Part shown: positions 18,641-28,064 of the stretch, piece by piece
Layout: every line of letters starts with the position of its first letter
Position numbering within the stretch: the first letter of the stretch is position 1
From: Bacteroidaceae bacterium
GTDB taxonomy: Bacteria > Bacteroidota > Bacteroidia > Bacteroidales > Bacteroidaceae
Direction of reading: 5' to 3'
Length of the DNA stretch: 48,577 nucleotides
Assembly (NCBI GenBank): GCA_017546785.1
Contig: JAFYRW010000023.1
Coordinates: 1 to 48,577, forward strand
The notes under the pieces: model-generated
What the model was told of the DNA's origin: nothing
Database searches by the model: none
Seen by the model: only the letters and a program-made list of their open reading frames with translations
Made by a program: the position numbers and the translations under genes

Positions 18641-18646
18641 CTTTTA

Positions 18647-19477
18647 TTACAAATTGCACTGCCAAATAAAGTTACAAGGGAATATCTCTTTCAGCAGTTC
18701 CTTGCTAACCTCTTTTTCGAATATCCCATAGAAGGCCGAGCCCGAGCCCGACATTGATGCGTAGAAAGCACCCAGACTATAAAGTTTCTCCTTTATCTGT
18801 TGCATTTCGTGATGAATGGCAAAGGCGCTGACCTCAAAATCGTTCTTCATTGAACTGCGCCACATATTCACCGGACGCGGAGCAATATCCTGCAACGACA
18901 CCATCGGTTGCGAAGGTCTCACCAAAGAATAAGCCTCCTTAGTAGATATATGTAATTCAGGCTTTACAACAACAATGTGATAGCCATTAAGAGAGCATTC
19001 GATAGGGGAGAGGATATTTCCTATTCCCTGTGCAAATGCCGGACGGTTCTTTATAAAAAAGGCACAGTCGGCACCCAAGCGTGTGGCATACTCCTCGAGC
19101 TGCTCGTCTGTGAGCGACAAATGCGCTATCTCATTCAGCATTTTAAGAGCAAACGCCGCATCGGAAGAGCCGCCTCCCAATCCTGCTCCGGTAGGAATAT
19201 GCTTAAAAAGGCTTATCTTGACCTTTGGCAGCTTGTACTCCGCAGCAAGAATCTTATAGGCCTTTACCACAAGATTCTCCTCACTGTTGCAGTTGAAGCT
19301 CGCATTGTACATCTCAAATGTATAATCGGGTGCTGCAGCATCATCCTCGACTGTAATCTCGAGAACATCGGTAAGAGGCAACGGGTAGAATATTGTCTCC
19401 AGATTATGATAACCGTCGGCACGCTTTGATACAACGTCAAGTCCGAGGTTTATTTTGCAATTGGGGAATGTTATCAT
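18647..19477 (-). CDS. ispE: 4-diphosphocytidyl-2-C-methyl-D-erythritol kinase
   Basis: The start is set at ATG 19477 (276 residues), where FPNCKINLGLDV begins as in IspE. The longer frame upstream overlaps the ABC-F gene and has no homology. The GHMP-kinase ATP loop PTGAGLGGGSSDAA is intact and the C-terminal SGSGSAFYGIF matches the third GHMP motif. The enzyme is the fourth step after DXP synthase in the non-mevalonate isoprenoid pathway, cytoplasmic. It begins 13 bases after the ABC-F gene and is co-transcribed with it. Confidence 0.95.
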   Translation of the reverse strand: MITFPNCKINLGLDVVSKRADGYHNLETIFYPLPLTDVLEITVEDDAAAPDYTFEMYNASFNCNSEENLVVKAYKILAAEYKLPKVKISLFKHIPTGAGLGGGSSDAAFALKMLNEIAHLSLTDEQLEEYATRLGADCAFFIKNRPAFAQGIGNILSPIECSLNGYHIVVVKPELHISTKEAYSLVRPSQPMVSLQDIAPRPVNMWRSSMKNDFEVSAFAIHHEMQQIKEKLYSLGAFYASMSGSGSAFYGIFEKEVSKELLKEIFPCNFIWQCNL

Positions 19478-19490
19478 AATTGTATTTGTC

Positions 19491-21131
19491 TTATTTTGTT
19501 CTACGTTCGAGCTCCTGCAATCCCTCGAGTTTCTTTGTCTCAAGGAATTCATATATTCCGCACAGATGCTCGCGCACCTTTCCGTGACCGAACTCATAGA
19601 CTTTTGTTACAAGGCCATCAAGAAAATCGCGGTCGTGACTAACGCATATAAGAGTACCGTCAAAGTCGCGCAACGCCTGCTTGAGAATATCCTTTGTCTT
19701 AAGGTCAAGATGGTTGGTAGGCTCGTCGAGGATAAGCAGGTTCACCGGCTCGAGCAACAGCTTCATAAGCGCCAGACGTGTGCGCTCGCCTCCCGACAGC
19801 ACCTTTACCTTTTTGCTGCTCGCCTCCCCGCCGAACATAAAAGCACCCAAAAGGTCGCGTATCTTGTTTCTTATATCACCTTTGGCAACATCGTCTATTG
19901 TCTGGAATACTGTGAGCTCCTCGTCGAGCATCGACGCCTGATTCTGAGCAAAATATCCTATCTGTACATTGTGTCCGAGCTGTAGTTTACCCTCGTGCTC
20001 AAGCTCGTTCATAATACATTTTACGAATGTCGATTTTCCCTCGCCGTTACGTCCCACAAAAGCAATCTTATCGCCTCTATCAACAGTGAGCGTTACATTA
20101 GAGAATATGCGCTTGTCGTCGAATGCCTTTCCTACGCCATCGGCAATAACGGGATACTGTCCCGAACGCGGCGAGGGTGGGAATTTCAGTCTCAGTGCCG
20201 ATGTATCCTCCTCATCAACCTCTATAAGTTCCAATTTCTCGAGCATCTTTACACGGCTCTGTACCTGCAGTGTTTTTGAATATGTTCCTTTGAAACGTTC
20301 AATAAAATCCTTAGTCTCCTGAATCATCTTCTGCTGCTCCTCGTACTGCTTCATCTGCTGCTCACGACGCTCGGCACGCAACTGCAGATATTGCGAATAG
20401 TTCACCTTGTAGTCGTAGATGCGTCCCATTGTTACCTCAATGGTGCGTGTGGTAATGTTATCGACGAATTTACGGTCGTGACTTATAACAACGACAGTCT
20501 TTCCATTCGATATTATAAACTCCTCGAGCCATCCGATAGATTCAATATCAAGATGGTTGGTAGGCTCGTCGAGCAATAGTATATCGGGGTTACGCAGCAA
20601 CATCTTTGCAAGCTCTATACGCATACGCCAGCCTCCCGAGAATTCACTCGTCTGACGCGAAAAGTCGGTACGCTCAAATCCCAATCCCAAGAGAGTCTTT
20701 TCTACATCATCCTCGAAATGGGTCATATCAATAGCGTAGAACTTCTCGCTCTTTGTAGCAACCTCCTCAATGAGAGCCATATACTCGTCGCTCTCATAGT
20801 CGGTGCGCTCGGCCAATTGACGGTTAAGCTCTTCAATCTCGGCCTCCATCTGATGAAGATGCGCGAACGCCTGCGATGCTTCCTCGAATACAGTGCGTCC
20901 ATCCTCGGTCATAAGATGCTGAGGCAGATAGGCAATGACTGTATCTTTGGGTGCCGACACCTGTCCGCGTGTAGCATTACGCACGCCTGCAAGAATCTTC
21001 AGCAGTGTACTTTTTCCGGCACCGTTCTTACCCATAAGAGCAATGCGGTCCTTATCGTTAATAACAAATGAAATATCTTTGAAAAGGGTAGTGCCGCCAA
21101 ATTCAACGGCTAATCCATCAACTGAAACCAT
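19491..21131 (-). CDS. ABC-F family ATPase (ribosome-associated, Ettan/Uup-like group)
   Basis: This 546-residue protein has two ABC ATPase domains and no membrane helices. The first has GKNGAGKST, signature FSGGWRMR and LLDEPTNHLD. The second has GRNGEGKST, signature LSGGERTR and LILDEPTNHLD. A charged linker of about 80 residues (about 240-320) joins them, as in ABC-F proteins that bind the ribosomal E site and act on stalled or initiating ribosomes. The subfamily cannot be fixed by eye. An antibiotic-protection role is possible, but a housekeeping role is more likely given the operon with ispE. Confidence 0.92.
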   Translation of the reverse strand: MVSVDGLAVEFGGTTLFKDISFVINDKDRIALMGKNGAGKSTLLKILAGVRNATRGQVSAPKDTVIAYLPQHLMTEDGRTVFEEASQAFAHLHQMEAEIEELNRQLAERTDYESDEYMALIEEVATKSEKFYAIDMTHFEDDVEKTLLGLGFERTDFSRQTSEFSGGWRMRIELAKMLLRNPDILLLDEPTNHLDIESIGWLEEFIISNGKTVVVISHDRKFVDNITTRTIEVTMGRIYDYKVNYSQYLQLRAERREQQMKQYEEQQKMIQETKDFIERFKGTYSKTLQVQSRVKMLEKLELIEVDEEDTSALRLKFPPSPRSGQYPVIADGVGKAFDDKRIFSNVTLTVDRGDKIAFVGRNGEGKSTFVKCIMNELEHEGKLQLGHNVQIGYFAQNQASMLDEELTVFQTIDDVAKGDIRNKIRDLLGAFMFGGEASSKKVKVLSGGERTRLALMKLLLEPVNLLILDEPTNHLDLKTKDILKQALRDFDGTLICVSHDRDFLDGLVTKVYEFGHGKVREHLCGIYEFLETKKLEGLQELERRTK

Positions 21132-21159
21132 ATTAAAATGAAAAATTCGTTTACTCGTG

Positions 21160-21191
21160 CGAAGATACTGCTTTTTTTTGCTGAGTGCAAT
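21160..21191 (-). promoter_or_regulatory. Promoter for the ABC-F/ispE operon
   Basis: The minus-strand TATCTTCG (21167-21160), followed by C, has ATTG (21191-21188) 20 bases upstream in the -33 position. It is divergent from the dnaB promoter. Confidence 0.6.
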
Positions 21192-21261
21192 AGATATTAT
21201 CAGTTTACCTCAAATGTTTATAAGTAATCTCTTTTTGTTGATAAAGCCAACAGCCACAAAT

Positions 21262-21292
21262 GTTGAATTTTAAAATTATCGCACTATCTTCG
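21262..21292 (+). promoter_or_regulatory. Promoter for dnaB
   Basis: GTTG (21262-21265) lies 19 bases before TATCTTCG (21285-21292), the TTCG variant of the Bacteroidota -7 box. It overlaps the upstream part of the open frame, so the dnaB start is taken downstream at 21344. Confidence 0.6.
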
Positions 21293-21343
21293 CAGTCGAT
21301 TTTCGAAAAAAGAATACTCCCTAGTGGAGACATATATTATACG

Positions 21344-22927
21344 ATGGAAGAGAGTAGTACACCAAAGAGAAAAACACAACGCCGACAAGCAACCGCAGCA
21401 GCGCCGTTGATGAACGAATATGGACATTTACAGCCACAGGCTTTAGAGCTCGAGGAGGCAGTGCTTGGCGCGCTTATGGTAGACAGCGATGCAATGGGAC
21501 GCTTGGGCGACGTATTAAAGCCCGAGTCGTTCTACGACAAACGCAACCAATTGCTGTTCGAGGCTATACAGGAGATGGACCTTCACGACCGCCCCATAGA
21601 TATTCTCACCGTAACAGAATATCTCAAGCTGAAAGGCACGCTCGACGAGGTTGGCGGCCCCGTGTATATTGCGCAATTGACCAGCCGTGTCGTTTCGTCG
21701 GTAAACATTGAGTATCACGCCAATATCATTGCCCAAAAGAAGCTTGCCCGCGACCTCATAAAATTCTCGAGCAAGACACAGGAGCAGGCGTTCGACGAGA
21801 CTCAGGACATTGAGGAGCTTATGCAACAGGCCGAGTCGGAACTATTCGAAATATCACGTCACAATATGAAGCGTGATTTTACTCAGATTAACCCTGTAAT
21901 CAAGCAGGCTTACGAGCAGATTCAGACAGCCTCAAAGAATACCAGCGGATTGAGTGGACTAAGCACCGGCTATCATAAATTGGACAAGCTGCTATCTGGT
22001 TGGCAACCTACCGACCTTATCATTCTTGCTGCCCGTCCGGCGATGGGAAAGACAGCCTTTGCTCTCTCGCTCATACGTAATATGGCTGTAGACCAGGGTA
22101 TTCCCGTAGGAATGTTCTCTCTTGAGATGGGTAACGTTCAGCTTGTGCAGCGTCTTATAAGTAATGTGTGCCAGCTTAGCGGTGACAAGGTTCGTAGCGG
22201 ACAGCTCGAAAAATATGAGTGGGGACAGCTCGACAGCAAAATTACTCAGTTGGAGAATGCTCCTCTTTACATTGACGATACTCCCCAGCTGTCAGTCTTT
22301 GAGCTACGTTCAAAAGCGCGTCGTATGGTACGCGAGCACAAGGTAAAAATGATATTCATTGACTACCTTCAGCTTATGACCGCCAATGTAGGCAAGGGTA
22401 ATCGTCAGGAGGAGATCAGTACAATATCGCGTGCGCTCAAGGGATTGGCAAAAGAGCTTAATATTCCCATTATGGCGCTCAGTCAGTTGAACCGTAACGT
22501 TGAGGGTCGCGAAGGTATCGAGGGTAAACGTCCTCAGTTGAGCGACCTTCGTGAGTCGGGAGCCATTGAGCAGGATGCCGATATTGTAATGTTCGTGAAC
22601 CGCCCCGAATATTTCCACATTTACAAGGATGGAGATTTTGACTGGCGCGGAAAGGCCGAGATTATCGTGGCTAAGCACCGTAACGGTGGATTGGACAACA
22701 TACCTCTAGTATTCAAGAAAGAATATGCACGCTTTATGAATATGGACGACGAGTCGCTTGCCCCCCCTCCACCAATGGATATTCCTGTTATGCGCGGCTC
22801 AAAGATGAATGCTTCGTCATTCGACCCAATGCCGGGAGCGTCGTTGCCGCCAATGCCCGATTATCTGCAGGGAGACTATCCACAGGATATGATTCCACCC
22901 ACAGGTAATAGTCCTCTACCTTTCTAA
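21344..22927 (+). CDS. dnaB: Replicative DNA helicase
   Basis: From ATG 21344 the protein has 527 residues; the ATG at 21260 lies before the promoter -7 box and is rejected. The N-terminal DnaB domain starts near GHLQPQALELEEAVLG. The RecA-type ATPase has ARPAMGKTAF (Walker A) and FIDYLQLM (Walker B), then SQLNRNVEGR and LRESGAIEQDAD. It unwinds DNA at the replication fork as a hexamer. The C-terminal tail of about 50 residues is rich in Pro and Met (APPPPMDIP and similar), beyond the conserved fold. Its function is unknown and it is probably disordered. Confidence 0.96.
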   Translation: MEESSTPKRKTQRRQATAAAPLMNEYGHLQPQALELEEAVLGALMVDSDAMGRLGDVLKPESFYDKRNQLLFEAIQEMDLHDRPIDILTVTEYLKLKGTLDEVGGPVYIAQLTSRVVSSVNIEYHANIIAQKKLARDLIKFSSKTQEQAFDETQDIEELMQQAESELFEISRHNMKRDFTQINPVIKQAYEQIQTASKNTSGLSGLSTGYHKLDKLLSGWQPTDLIILAARPAMGKTAFALSLIRNMAVDQGIPVGMFSLEMGNVQLVQRLISNVCQLSGDKVRSGQLEKYEWGQLDSKITQLENAPLYIDDTPQLSVFELRSKARRMVREHKVKMIFIDYLQLMTANVGKGNRQEEISTISRALKGLAKELNIPIMALSQLNRNVEGREGIEGKRPQLSDLRESGAIEQDADIVMFVNRPEYFHIYKDGDFDWRGKAEIIVAKHRNGGLDNIPLVFKKEYARFMNMDDESLAPPPPMDIPVMRGSKMNASSFDPMPGASLPPMPDYLQGDYPQDMIPPTGNSPLPF

Positions 22928-22971
22928 AATCAATATAAGGATAAAGTACGCGGAGATATAAAAATATTTTG

Positions 22972-22979
22972 TATCTTCG
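22972..22979 (+). promoter_or_regulatory. -7 element before trpS
   Basis: TATCTTCG followed by C lies 37 bases before ATG 23017. No TTTG is seen at the expected -33 distance. Confidence 0.45.
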
Positions 22980-23016
22980 CGGCTATATTATAAAAAAGAA
23001 CAAATAAAAAATAAAT

Positions 23017-24105
23017 ATGGGTAAAATAATACTTACCGGAGACCGTCCCACCGGACGCCTTCACTTAGGACACTATGTAGGCTCTCTGCGCCGTCGTGTA
23101 GAGCTACAGAATTCAGGACTTTTCGAAAAGATATTCATTATGATTGCCGATGCACAGGCGCTCACCGACAATGCCGATAATCCCGAAAAGGTACGTCAGA
23201 ATATTATAGAGGTTGCACTCGACTATCTATCGGTAGGTATAGACCCCTCAAAAAGCACAATATTCATCCAGTCTCAGGTAGCCGAACTTTGCGAACTTGC
23301 ATTCTACTATATGAACCTCGTTACAGTGTCGCGTCTACAGCGTAACCCTACTGTAAAGACCGAGATTCAGATGCGTAACTTTGAGACAAGCATACCAGTA
23401 GGTTTTTTCACCTATCCAATCAGTCAGGCATCCGATATTACAGCGTTCCGCGCAACAACCGTTCCTGCCGGAGAGGACCAGCAGCCTATGATTGAGCAGG
23501 CTCGTGAGATTGCCCGCCGATTCAATGGTATCTACGGCGAGACACTTGTTGAACCCGAGATTCTTTTGCCCGACAATGCAGCTTGTCTGCGTCTGCCAGG
23601 AACCGACGGAAAGGCAAAGATGAGTAAGTCACTCGGAAACTGCATCTATCTTTCGGATAGCGCCGAGGAGGTTCGCAAGCGTGTGATGGATATGTACACC
23701 GACCCTAACCACCTACGCGTACAGGACCCCGGACAGGTAGAGGGCAACACGGTATTCACCTATCTTGATGCATTCTGCAAGCCCGAGCATTTCGAGAAGT
23801 ATCTCCCCGAATATCCCAATCTCGACGAGCTTAAGGCTCACTATCGTCGAGGAGGATTGGGCGACGTTAAGGTAAAAAGATTCCTCATCGCAATATTGGA
23901 GGAGGAGCTTGCACCCATACGCGAGCGCCGCAAAGAGTGGGAGCAGAAAATCCCCGAGGTATACCGCCTGCTCAAAGAGGGTAGTGACGCTGCGCGTGCC
24001 GTTGCAGCCGACACATTGGCCGATGTTCGCAGAGCAATGAAGATAAATTACTTTGAGGATGAAGAACTTATTAACGAGCAGGCACGTAAATTCCGTGGAG
24101 AATAA
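23017..24105 (+). CDS. trpS: Tryptophanyl-tRNA synthetase
   Basis: This 362-residue class I synthetase attaches Trp to tRNA-Trp. The HIGH motif appears as [14 protein letters not shown] and the KMSKS loop as AKMSKSLGN. Length is slightly above the 330-340 usual for TrpS, owing mainly to the C-terminal region. No terminator is visible before the downstream MBOAT gene 52 bases away, so transcription may continue into the envelope locus. Confidence 0.95.
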   Translation: MGKIILTGDRPTGRLHLGHYVGSLRRRVELQNSGLFEKIFIMIADAQALTDNADNPEKVRQNIIEVALDYLSVGIDPSKSTIFIQSQVAELCELAFYYMNLVTVSRLQRNPTVKTEIQMRNFETSIPVGFFTYPISQASDITAFRATTVPAGEDQQPMIEQAREIARRFNGIYGETLVEPEILLPDNAACLRLPGTDGKAKMSKSLGNCIYLSDSAEEVRKRVMDMYTDPNHLRVQDPGQVEGNTVFTYLDAFCKPEHFEKYLPEYPNLDELKAHYRRGGLGDVKVKRFLIAILEEELAPIRERRKEWEQKIPEVYRLLKEGSDAARAVAADTLADVRRAMKINYFEDEELINEQARKFRGE

Positions 24106-24157
24106 CCATTCTCTATAATACGCGCGCGTTCGAGCAACCATAAATAAAAAACAGAGT

Positions 24158-25597
24158 ATGCAATTTAATTCTATAGAATATCTTATTTTTTTGCCTACTC
24201 TGTTTTTGTTATATTGGTTCGTGTGCAAAGGTCGTAAAGCGCAGAATATTCTAATTGTTGCCGCAAGCTACTTTTTTTACGCTTCGTGGAACCCACGTTG
24301 CCTCATACTCATTGCAACGACAACCCTCTGCAGCTATATCAGTGCGCAGCTATTGCACAGATACGAAAGCAAAAAGACTCTGAGCAGGATTATTACCGCA
24401 AGCAACATAATACTCAATCTTGGAATTCTTGGAGTATTCAAATATTTCAATTTCTTTGCCGACAGCTTTGCCAGACTGCTTAATACCTTCGGGTTTAATG
24501 TCGATTGGGTGACGCTCGACATCCTGTTGCCGGTAGGAATAAGTTTCTACACTTTTCAGGCACTCAGCTACACTATCGACGTTTATAAAGGTAAAATTAC
24601 GGCTACAAAGGATATTGTTGCATTCTTTGCCTATATAAGCTTTTTTCCGCAGCTTGTGGCAGGCCCTATTGAGAGAGCAACCAACCTTTTACCGCAGTTC
24701 CTGCAGCCGCGCCGCTTCGACTACGCATCGGCGGTCGATGGTATGCGTCAGATACTGTGGGGACTCGCAAAGAAAATGCTTGTAGCCGACAACTGCGCAA
24801 TGGCTGTAGATGCCATTTTCCGCGATTACCGGATGTTTGACGGCTCGATGCTTCTCTTTGGCGCAATATTGTTCGCCTTTCAAATATACGGAGATTTTTC
24901 GGGATACTCCGATATTGCAATAGGCAGCAGCAGGCTCTTTGGCATAAATCTTATGCAGAATTTCAGGCTGCCATACTTCTCGCGCGACATTGCTGAATTC
25001 TGGCGCCGTTGGCACATATCACTTACTACCTGGTTCCGCGACTACATTTATATTCCTTTGGGTGGCAGCCGAGGAACAAAGGCGATTGTAATACGCAACA
25101 CACTCATCGTATTCCTTGTCAGCGGACTATGGCACGGAGCCAATCTCACTTTTGTATGCTGGGGACTTTACCACGTGCTGCTTTTTATCCCTCTGCTGTT
25201 GCTCAATCGTAACCGCCGTTACACCAACACTGTAGCCGAGAATCGCCTTTTACCCACAGCAAAGGAGGTTCTTCAAATGCTCACCACATTCCTGCTGGTT
25301 GTCTTTGGCTGGATAATATTCAGAGCCGAGAGTATAGGAAAAGCCTTTGATTACATTGGACGGATATTCACCGATTTTCATCCTTCAATGCCTACTTTAG
25401 GTCGCAGAGCCATACTCCTTGCCACTCTTTCGGTTATTGCCGAATGGCTGCAGCGACACAAGCAGCACCCTCTGCAGATAGAGCATAAAGGAGTATTCCG
25501 TTACAGAGCCGTACGTTGGGCGCTGTACTATATACTGTTCATTGCAACAATATTATTAGCCGGCTCAAACACCGAATTTATCTATTTTCAATTCTAA
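24158..25597 (+). CDS. MBOAT-family membrane O-acyltransferase (AlgI/DltB-like)
   Basis: This 479-residue polytopic membrane protein has about ten hydrophobic helices. The catalytic MBOAT features are FWRRWHISLT (His286) and SGLWHGANL (His326), as in AlgI and DltB, which move acyl groups across the membrane to polymers. QLVAGPIER and DFSGYSDIAIG are further family signatures. It begins the four-gene locus and the next gene starts 3 bases after its stop, implying translational coupling. The acceptor (LPS, capsule, exopolysaccharide or teichoic-like polymer) cannot be identified. Confidence 0.9.
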   Translation: MQFNSIEYLIFLPTLFLLYWFVCKGRKAQNILIVAASYFFYASWNPRCLILIATTTLCSYISAQLLHRYESKKTLSRIITASNIILNLGILGVFKYFNFFADSFARLLNTFGFNVDWVTLDILLPVGISFYTFQALSYTIDVYKGKITATKDIVAFFAYISFFPQLVAGPIERATNLLPQFLQPRRFDYASAVDGMRQILWGLAKKMLVADNCAMAVDAIFRDYRMFDGSMLLFGAILFAFQIYGDFSGYSDIAIGSSRLFGINLMQNFRLPYFSRDIAEFWRRWHISLTTWFRDYIYIPLGGSRGTKAIVIRNTLIVFLVSGLWHGANLTFVCWGLYHVLLFIPLLLLNRNRRYTNTVAENRLLPTAKEVLQMLTTFLLVVFGWIIFRAESIGKAFDYIGRIFTDFHPSMPTLGRRAILLATLSVIAEWLQRHKQHPLQIEHKGVFRYRAVRWALYYILFIATILLAGSNTEFIYFQF

Positions 25598-25600
25598 AGA

Positions 25601-26509
25601 ATGAAGCGATTCGTAACATATACACTGCTTTTTATGCTACTCGCAGGCTCCACACTCGGAGTCGGCGAATATATTGTGCGCAATATGCCCAACAGCTACA
25701 GCTACAAGCACCGTTGGATGCTCGACAATGCTTCACAATTGGAGTATCTTATATTGGGCAGTTCACACACATATTATGGCTTTCTGCCATCGGCATTTTT
25801 CGATAATAGCTTTAATCTTGCCAACGTATCGCAAAATCCCGAATATGACTTGTTGCTGCTAAAGAAATATCTTCCTCTATGCAAGAGACTGCATACGGTA
25901 GTCATTCCCGTCTCCTATTTCACCTTTTTCGACAAGCCTTTTGAGCAGGGTAGCGAATGGCATTTTGCTATAAACTACAAGCTCTATATGGGAGTCGATA
26001 AGCACTCCAACCTTTCGAAATACAATTTCGAAATATCGAATCGTCCGGTGTACAGCGGCAAGCTACTCTCCTTTTTAAAGGGAAAGGAACTGCCAATGTG
26101 CGACACATTGGGCTTTGGAGTGGGGTACACCATCGACGACAAGGCAAGCACGTGGAAATACGATGCTCAATATATAGTCAAGCGACACACAGCCGTAAAT
26201 TGGGACGAGTTTGACGGCAATCTCGACAATCTTCGTAAGGTTGCACAATTCTGCAAAGAGAATGACTTACGCTTGATATTGGTTACCACTCCTACAGCAG
26301 AATCATATTACACTCTTTTGGACAAGGCACAGCTCGAAAAGACATATTCCGCAATAACGGGACTATGCAACGACTACTCTTTGAACTATTATAACTATAT
26401 GACAGACATCCGATTCAACGACGATGACTTTCACGATGGCGACCACCTTTCGGATATTGGTGCACAAAAGTTCACAACCATTCTCAAAGAGGATTTTTCG
26501 AAAGAGTAA
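25601..26509 (+). CDS. SGNH/GDSL-like acyl-transfer partner (DltD/AlgJ-like role)
   Basis: The 302-residue protein starts with a single hydrophobic segment (about 5-22), suggesting a signal anchor with the rest outside the membrane. LILGSSHTYYG (nucleophile Ser55 in GSS) is block I of the SGNH fold. FHDGDHLSDIGAQKF near the C terminus supplies the Asp279/His282 pair. MBOAT proteins such as AlgI and DltB work with such an extracytoplasmic partner to complete O-acylation. Tight spacing after the MBOAT gene supports this role. Overall identity to named families is not obvious, so the specific function is inferred. Confidence 0.75.
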   Translation: MKRFVTYTLLFMLLAGSTLGVGEYIVRNMPNSYSYKHRWMLDNASQLEYLILGSSHTYYGFLPSAFFDNSFNLANVSQNPEYDLLLLKKYLPLCKRLHTVVIPVSYFTFFDKPFEQGSEWHFAINYKLYMGVDKHSNLSKYNFEISNRPVYSGKLLSFLKGKELPMCDTLGFGVGYTIDDKASTWKYDAQYIVKRHTAVNWDEFDGNLDNLRKVAQFCKENDLRLILVTTPTAESYYTLLDKAQLEKTYSAITGLCNDYSLNYYNYMTDIRFNDDDFHDGDHLSDIGAQKFTTILKEDFSKE

Positions 26510-26531
26510 TATTTAACACCACACAAACAAA

Positions 26532-28055
26532 ATGGCAAAAAAGAGAAGACTCGAAAATATACACGCACTGCTTTTTGTAGTGATAAACACACTAATATAC
26601 GGACTCGGATTTACCCTCTCGGAATTTGTCGGTTCGCCCGTTGGAGGGCTAAATGACATTGCTATATTGTGTTTCCAATGGTCGGCAATAACAGTTGCCA
26701 CATTCGGACTAATATATCTGTTGTCTTTAAACAGATATATTTTCGCAATAACATTCCCGCTGCTAACAACATTGTGCACGGTGCTTACCTACTTCAGATA
26801 CACCGCCAATGTAACGCTGACACCAATGCTCATTGACCTTGCACTAATAAACGACGCAAGAACCAATATGCAGGTAATAAGCCCTCAGTTGGTAGCGATA
26901 ATAATTCTTACGCTTATACTTTCTGTTGCAATAGTGTGCTACCGCTGGAGAAGAATAAGCTTCCCCAATGTGTGGCTGCACGCTCTATTGGCAATAGGAA
27001 TAGTATATACAACAAACTACAAGATTCAGGCACTCTCGCGTCCGCTGTCCGAGAGAATGCCACACTCTCTCTTCTACAATCTGCGACGCTATATGGACGA
27101 AAGGGCAGTAGCAACAGCCGCAAGAGATACATTCACCGTTACATCTATAGCCAACAGCGACTCGCTTACCGTCGTTTTTATTGTAGGAGAGTCACTGCGC
27201 AGTGACCATCTGCAAATAAACGGTTACCACCGTTCCACGACTCCCAACCTTGCCTGCGAGAAGAATGTTGTCTCGTTGCCCAATATACATACCGTTCCAT
27301 GCTTTACCCACGTGAGCGTACCACACATTTTTACACGCGCCGACAGCCTGACGCCACAAAGGGCATTCAATGAACAATCGTTCGTTACAATATTCAAGCA
27401 AGCAGGATTCCGTACCTCGTGGTTAGCCAATCAGGAGTCAGTTGAAACATACGTATACTTTATGAATGAGTGCGACACACTCATATATGCCAACAGCGGA
27501 AAGTCAATGTATGTGTTCGACGAATGGCTCGACGAAGCACTATTGCCCGACTATTCGAACGAGCTTAAGAATGACAATAGCAAACAACTTATAATACTAC
27601 ACACAATAGGCTCTCATTGGTGGTATAACTCACACTACACCAAAGAGTTTGAGCATTACACTCCAACAATTGCCAGCCGTGTAATTTCGTCGAACAGCAA
27701 AGAGTCGATGATAAACTCCTACGACAACACAATCCTTTACACCGACTTTTTCATAAAGAATGTGATAGACAGCCTGCGCGACAGAAAAGCCATTCTTTTC
27801 TATCTCTCGGACCACGGAGAATGTTTGGGCGAGGATGGTTATTTCACTCACGGTATCGACCGTCCGCAGTTGCATAACCCCGCAGCCTTTGTGTGGTATT
27901 CCGACTCTTACGCTGCCGAATATGCCGACAATATAAACACTCTTAAAAGCAATAGTCTCAAACGCTATCACAGCGACTATCTTTTCCACAGCATAATTGA
28001 TGCTGCCGATATATCTTCTCCATATATGCAGGCAGAATACAGTATTTTCAAATAA
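26532..28055 (+). CDS. EptA-type phosphoethanolamine/phosphoglycerol transferase (sulfatase fold)
   Basis: This 507-residue protein has five N-terminal membrane helices (about 10-30, 42-66, 69-92, 118-138, 147-163), then a periplasmic alkaline-phosphatase-fold domain from about 205. The nucleophile motif is VGESLRSDHL with Ser221, in place of the Thr of EptA (GETAR). The metal site includes SDHGE (Asp427, His428) and FTHG (His440). INGYHRSTTPNL is a strong family match. These enzymes move phosphoethanolamine from lipids onto lipid A, core sugars or other glycans. The target is unknown here; the gene is 22 bases after the SGNH gene. Confidence 0.88.
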   Translation: MAKKRRLENIHALLFVVINTLIYGLGFTLSEFVGSPVGGLNDIAILCFQWSAITVATFGLIYLLSLNRYIFAITFPLLTTLCTVLTYFRYTANVTLTPMLIDLALINDARTNMQVISPQLVAIIILTLILSVAIVCYRWRRISFPNVWLHALLAIGIVYTTNYKIQALSRPLSERMPHSLFYNLRRYMDERAVATAARDTFTVTSIANSDSLTVVFIVGESLRSDHLQINGYHRSTTPNLACEKNVVSLPNIHTVPCFTHVSVPHIFTRADSLTPQRAFNEQSFVTIFKQAGFRTSWLANQESVETYVYFMNECDTLIYANSGKSMYVFDEWLDEALLPDYSNELKNDNSKQLIILHTIGSHWWYNSHYTKEFEHYTPTIASRVISSNSKESMINSYDNTILYTDFFIKNVIDSLRDRKAILFYLSDHGECLGEDGYFTHGIDRPQLHNPAAFVWYSDSYAAEYADNINTLKSNSLKRYHSDYLFHSIIDAADISSPYMQAEYSIFK

Positions 28056-28064
28056 ATTACAATA

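Noticed and set aside
19478-19597. Longer IspE start at 19597
   Set aside because: It would overlap the end of the ABC-F gene and adds 40 residues with no family similarity. The conserved IspE start is at 19477.
21260-21343. Extended N terminus of DnaB from ATG 21260
   Set aside because: The -7 promoter element at 21285-21292 lies within it, and family homology begins after ATG 21344.
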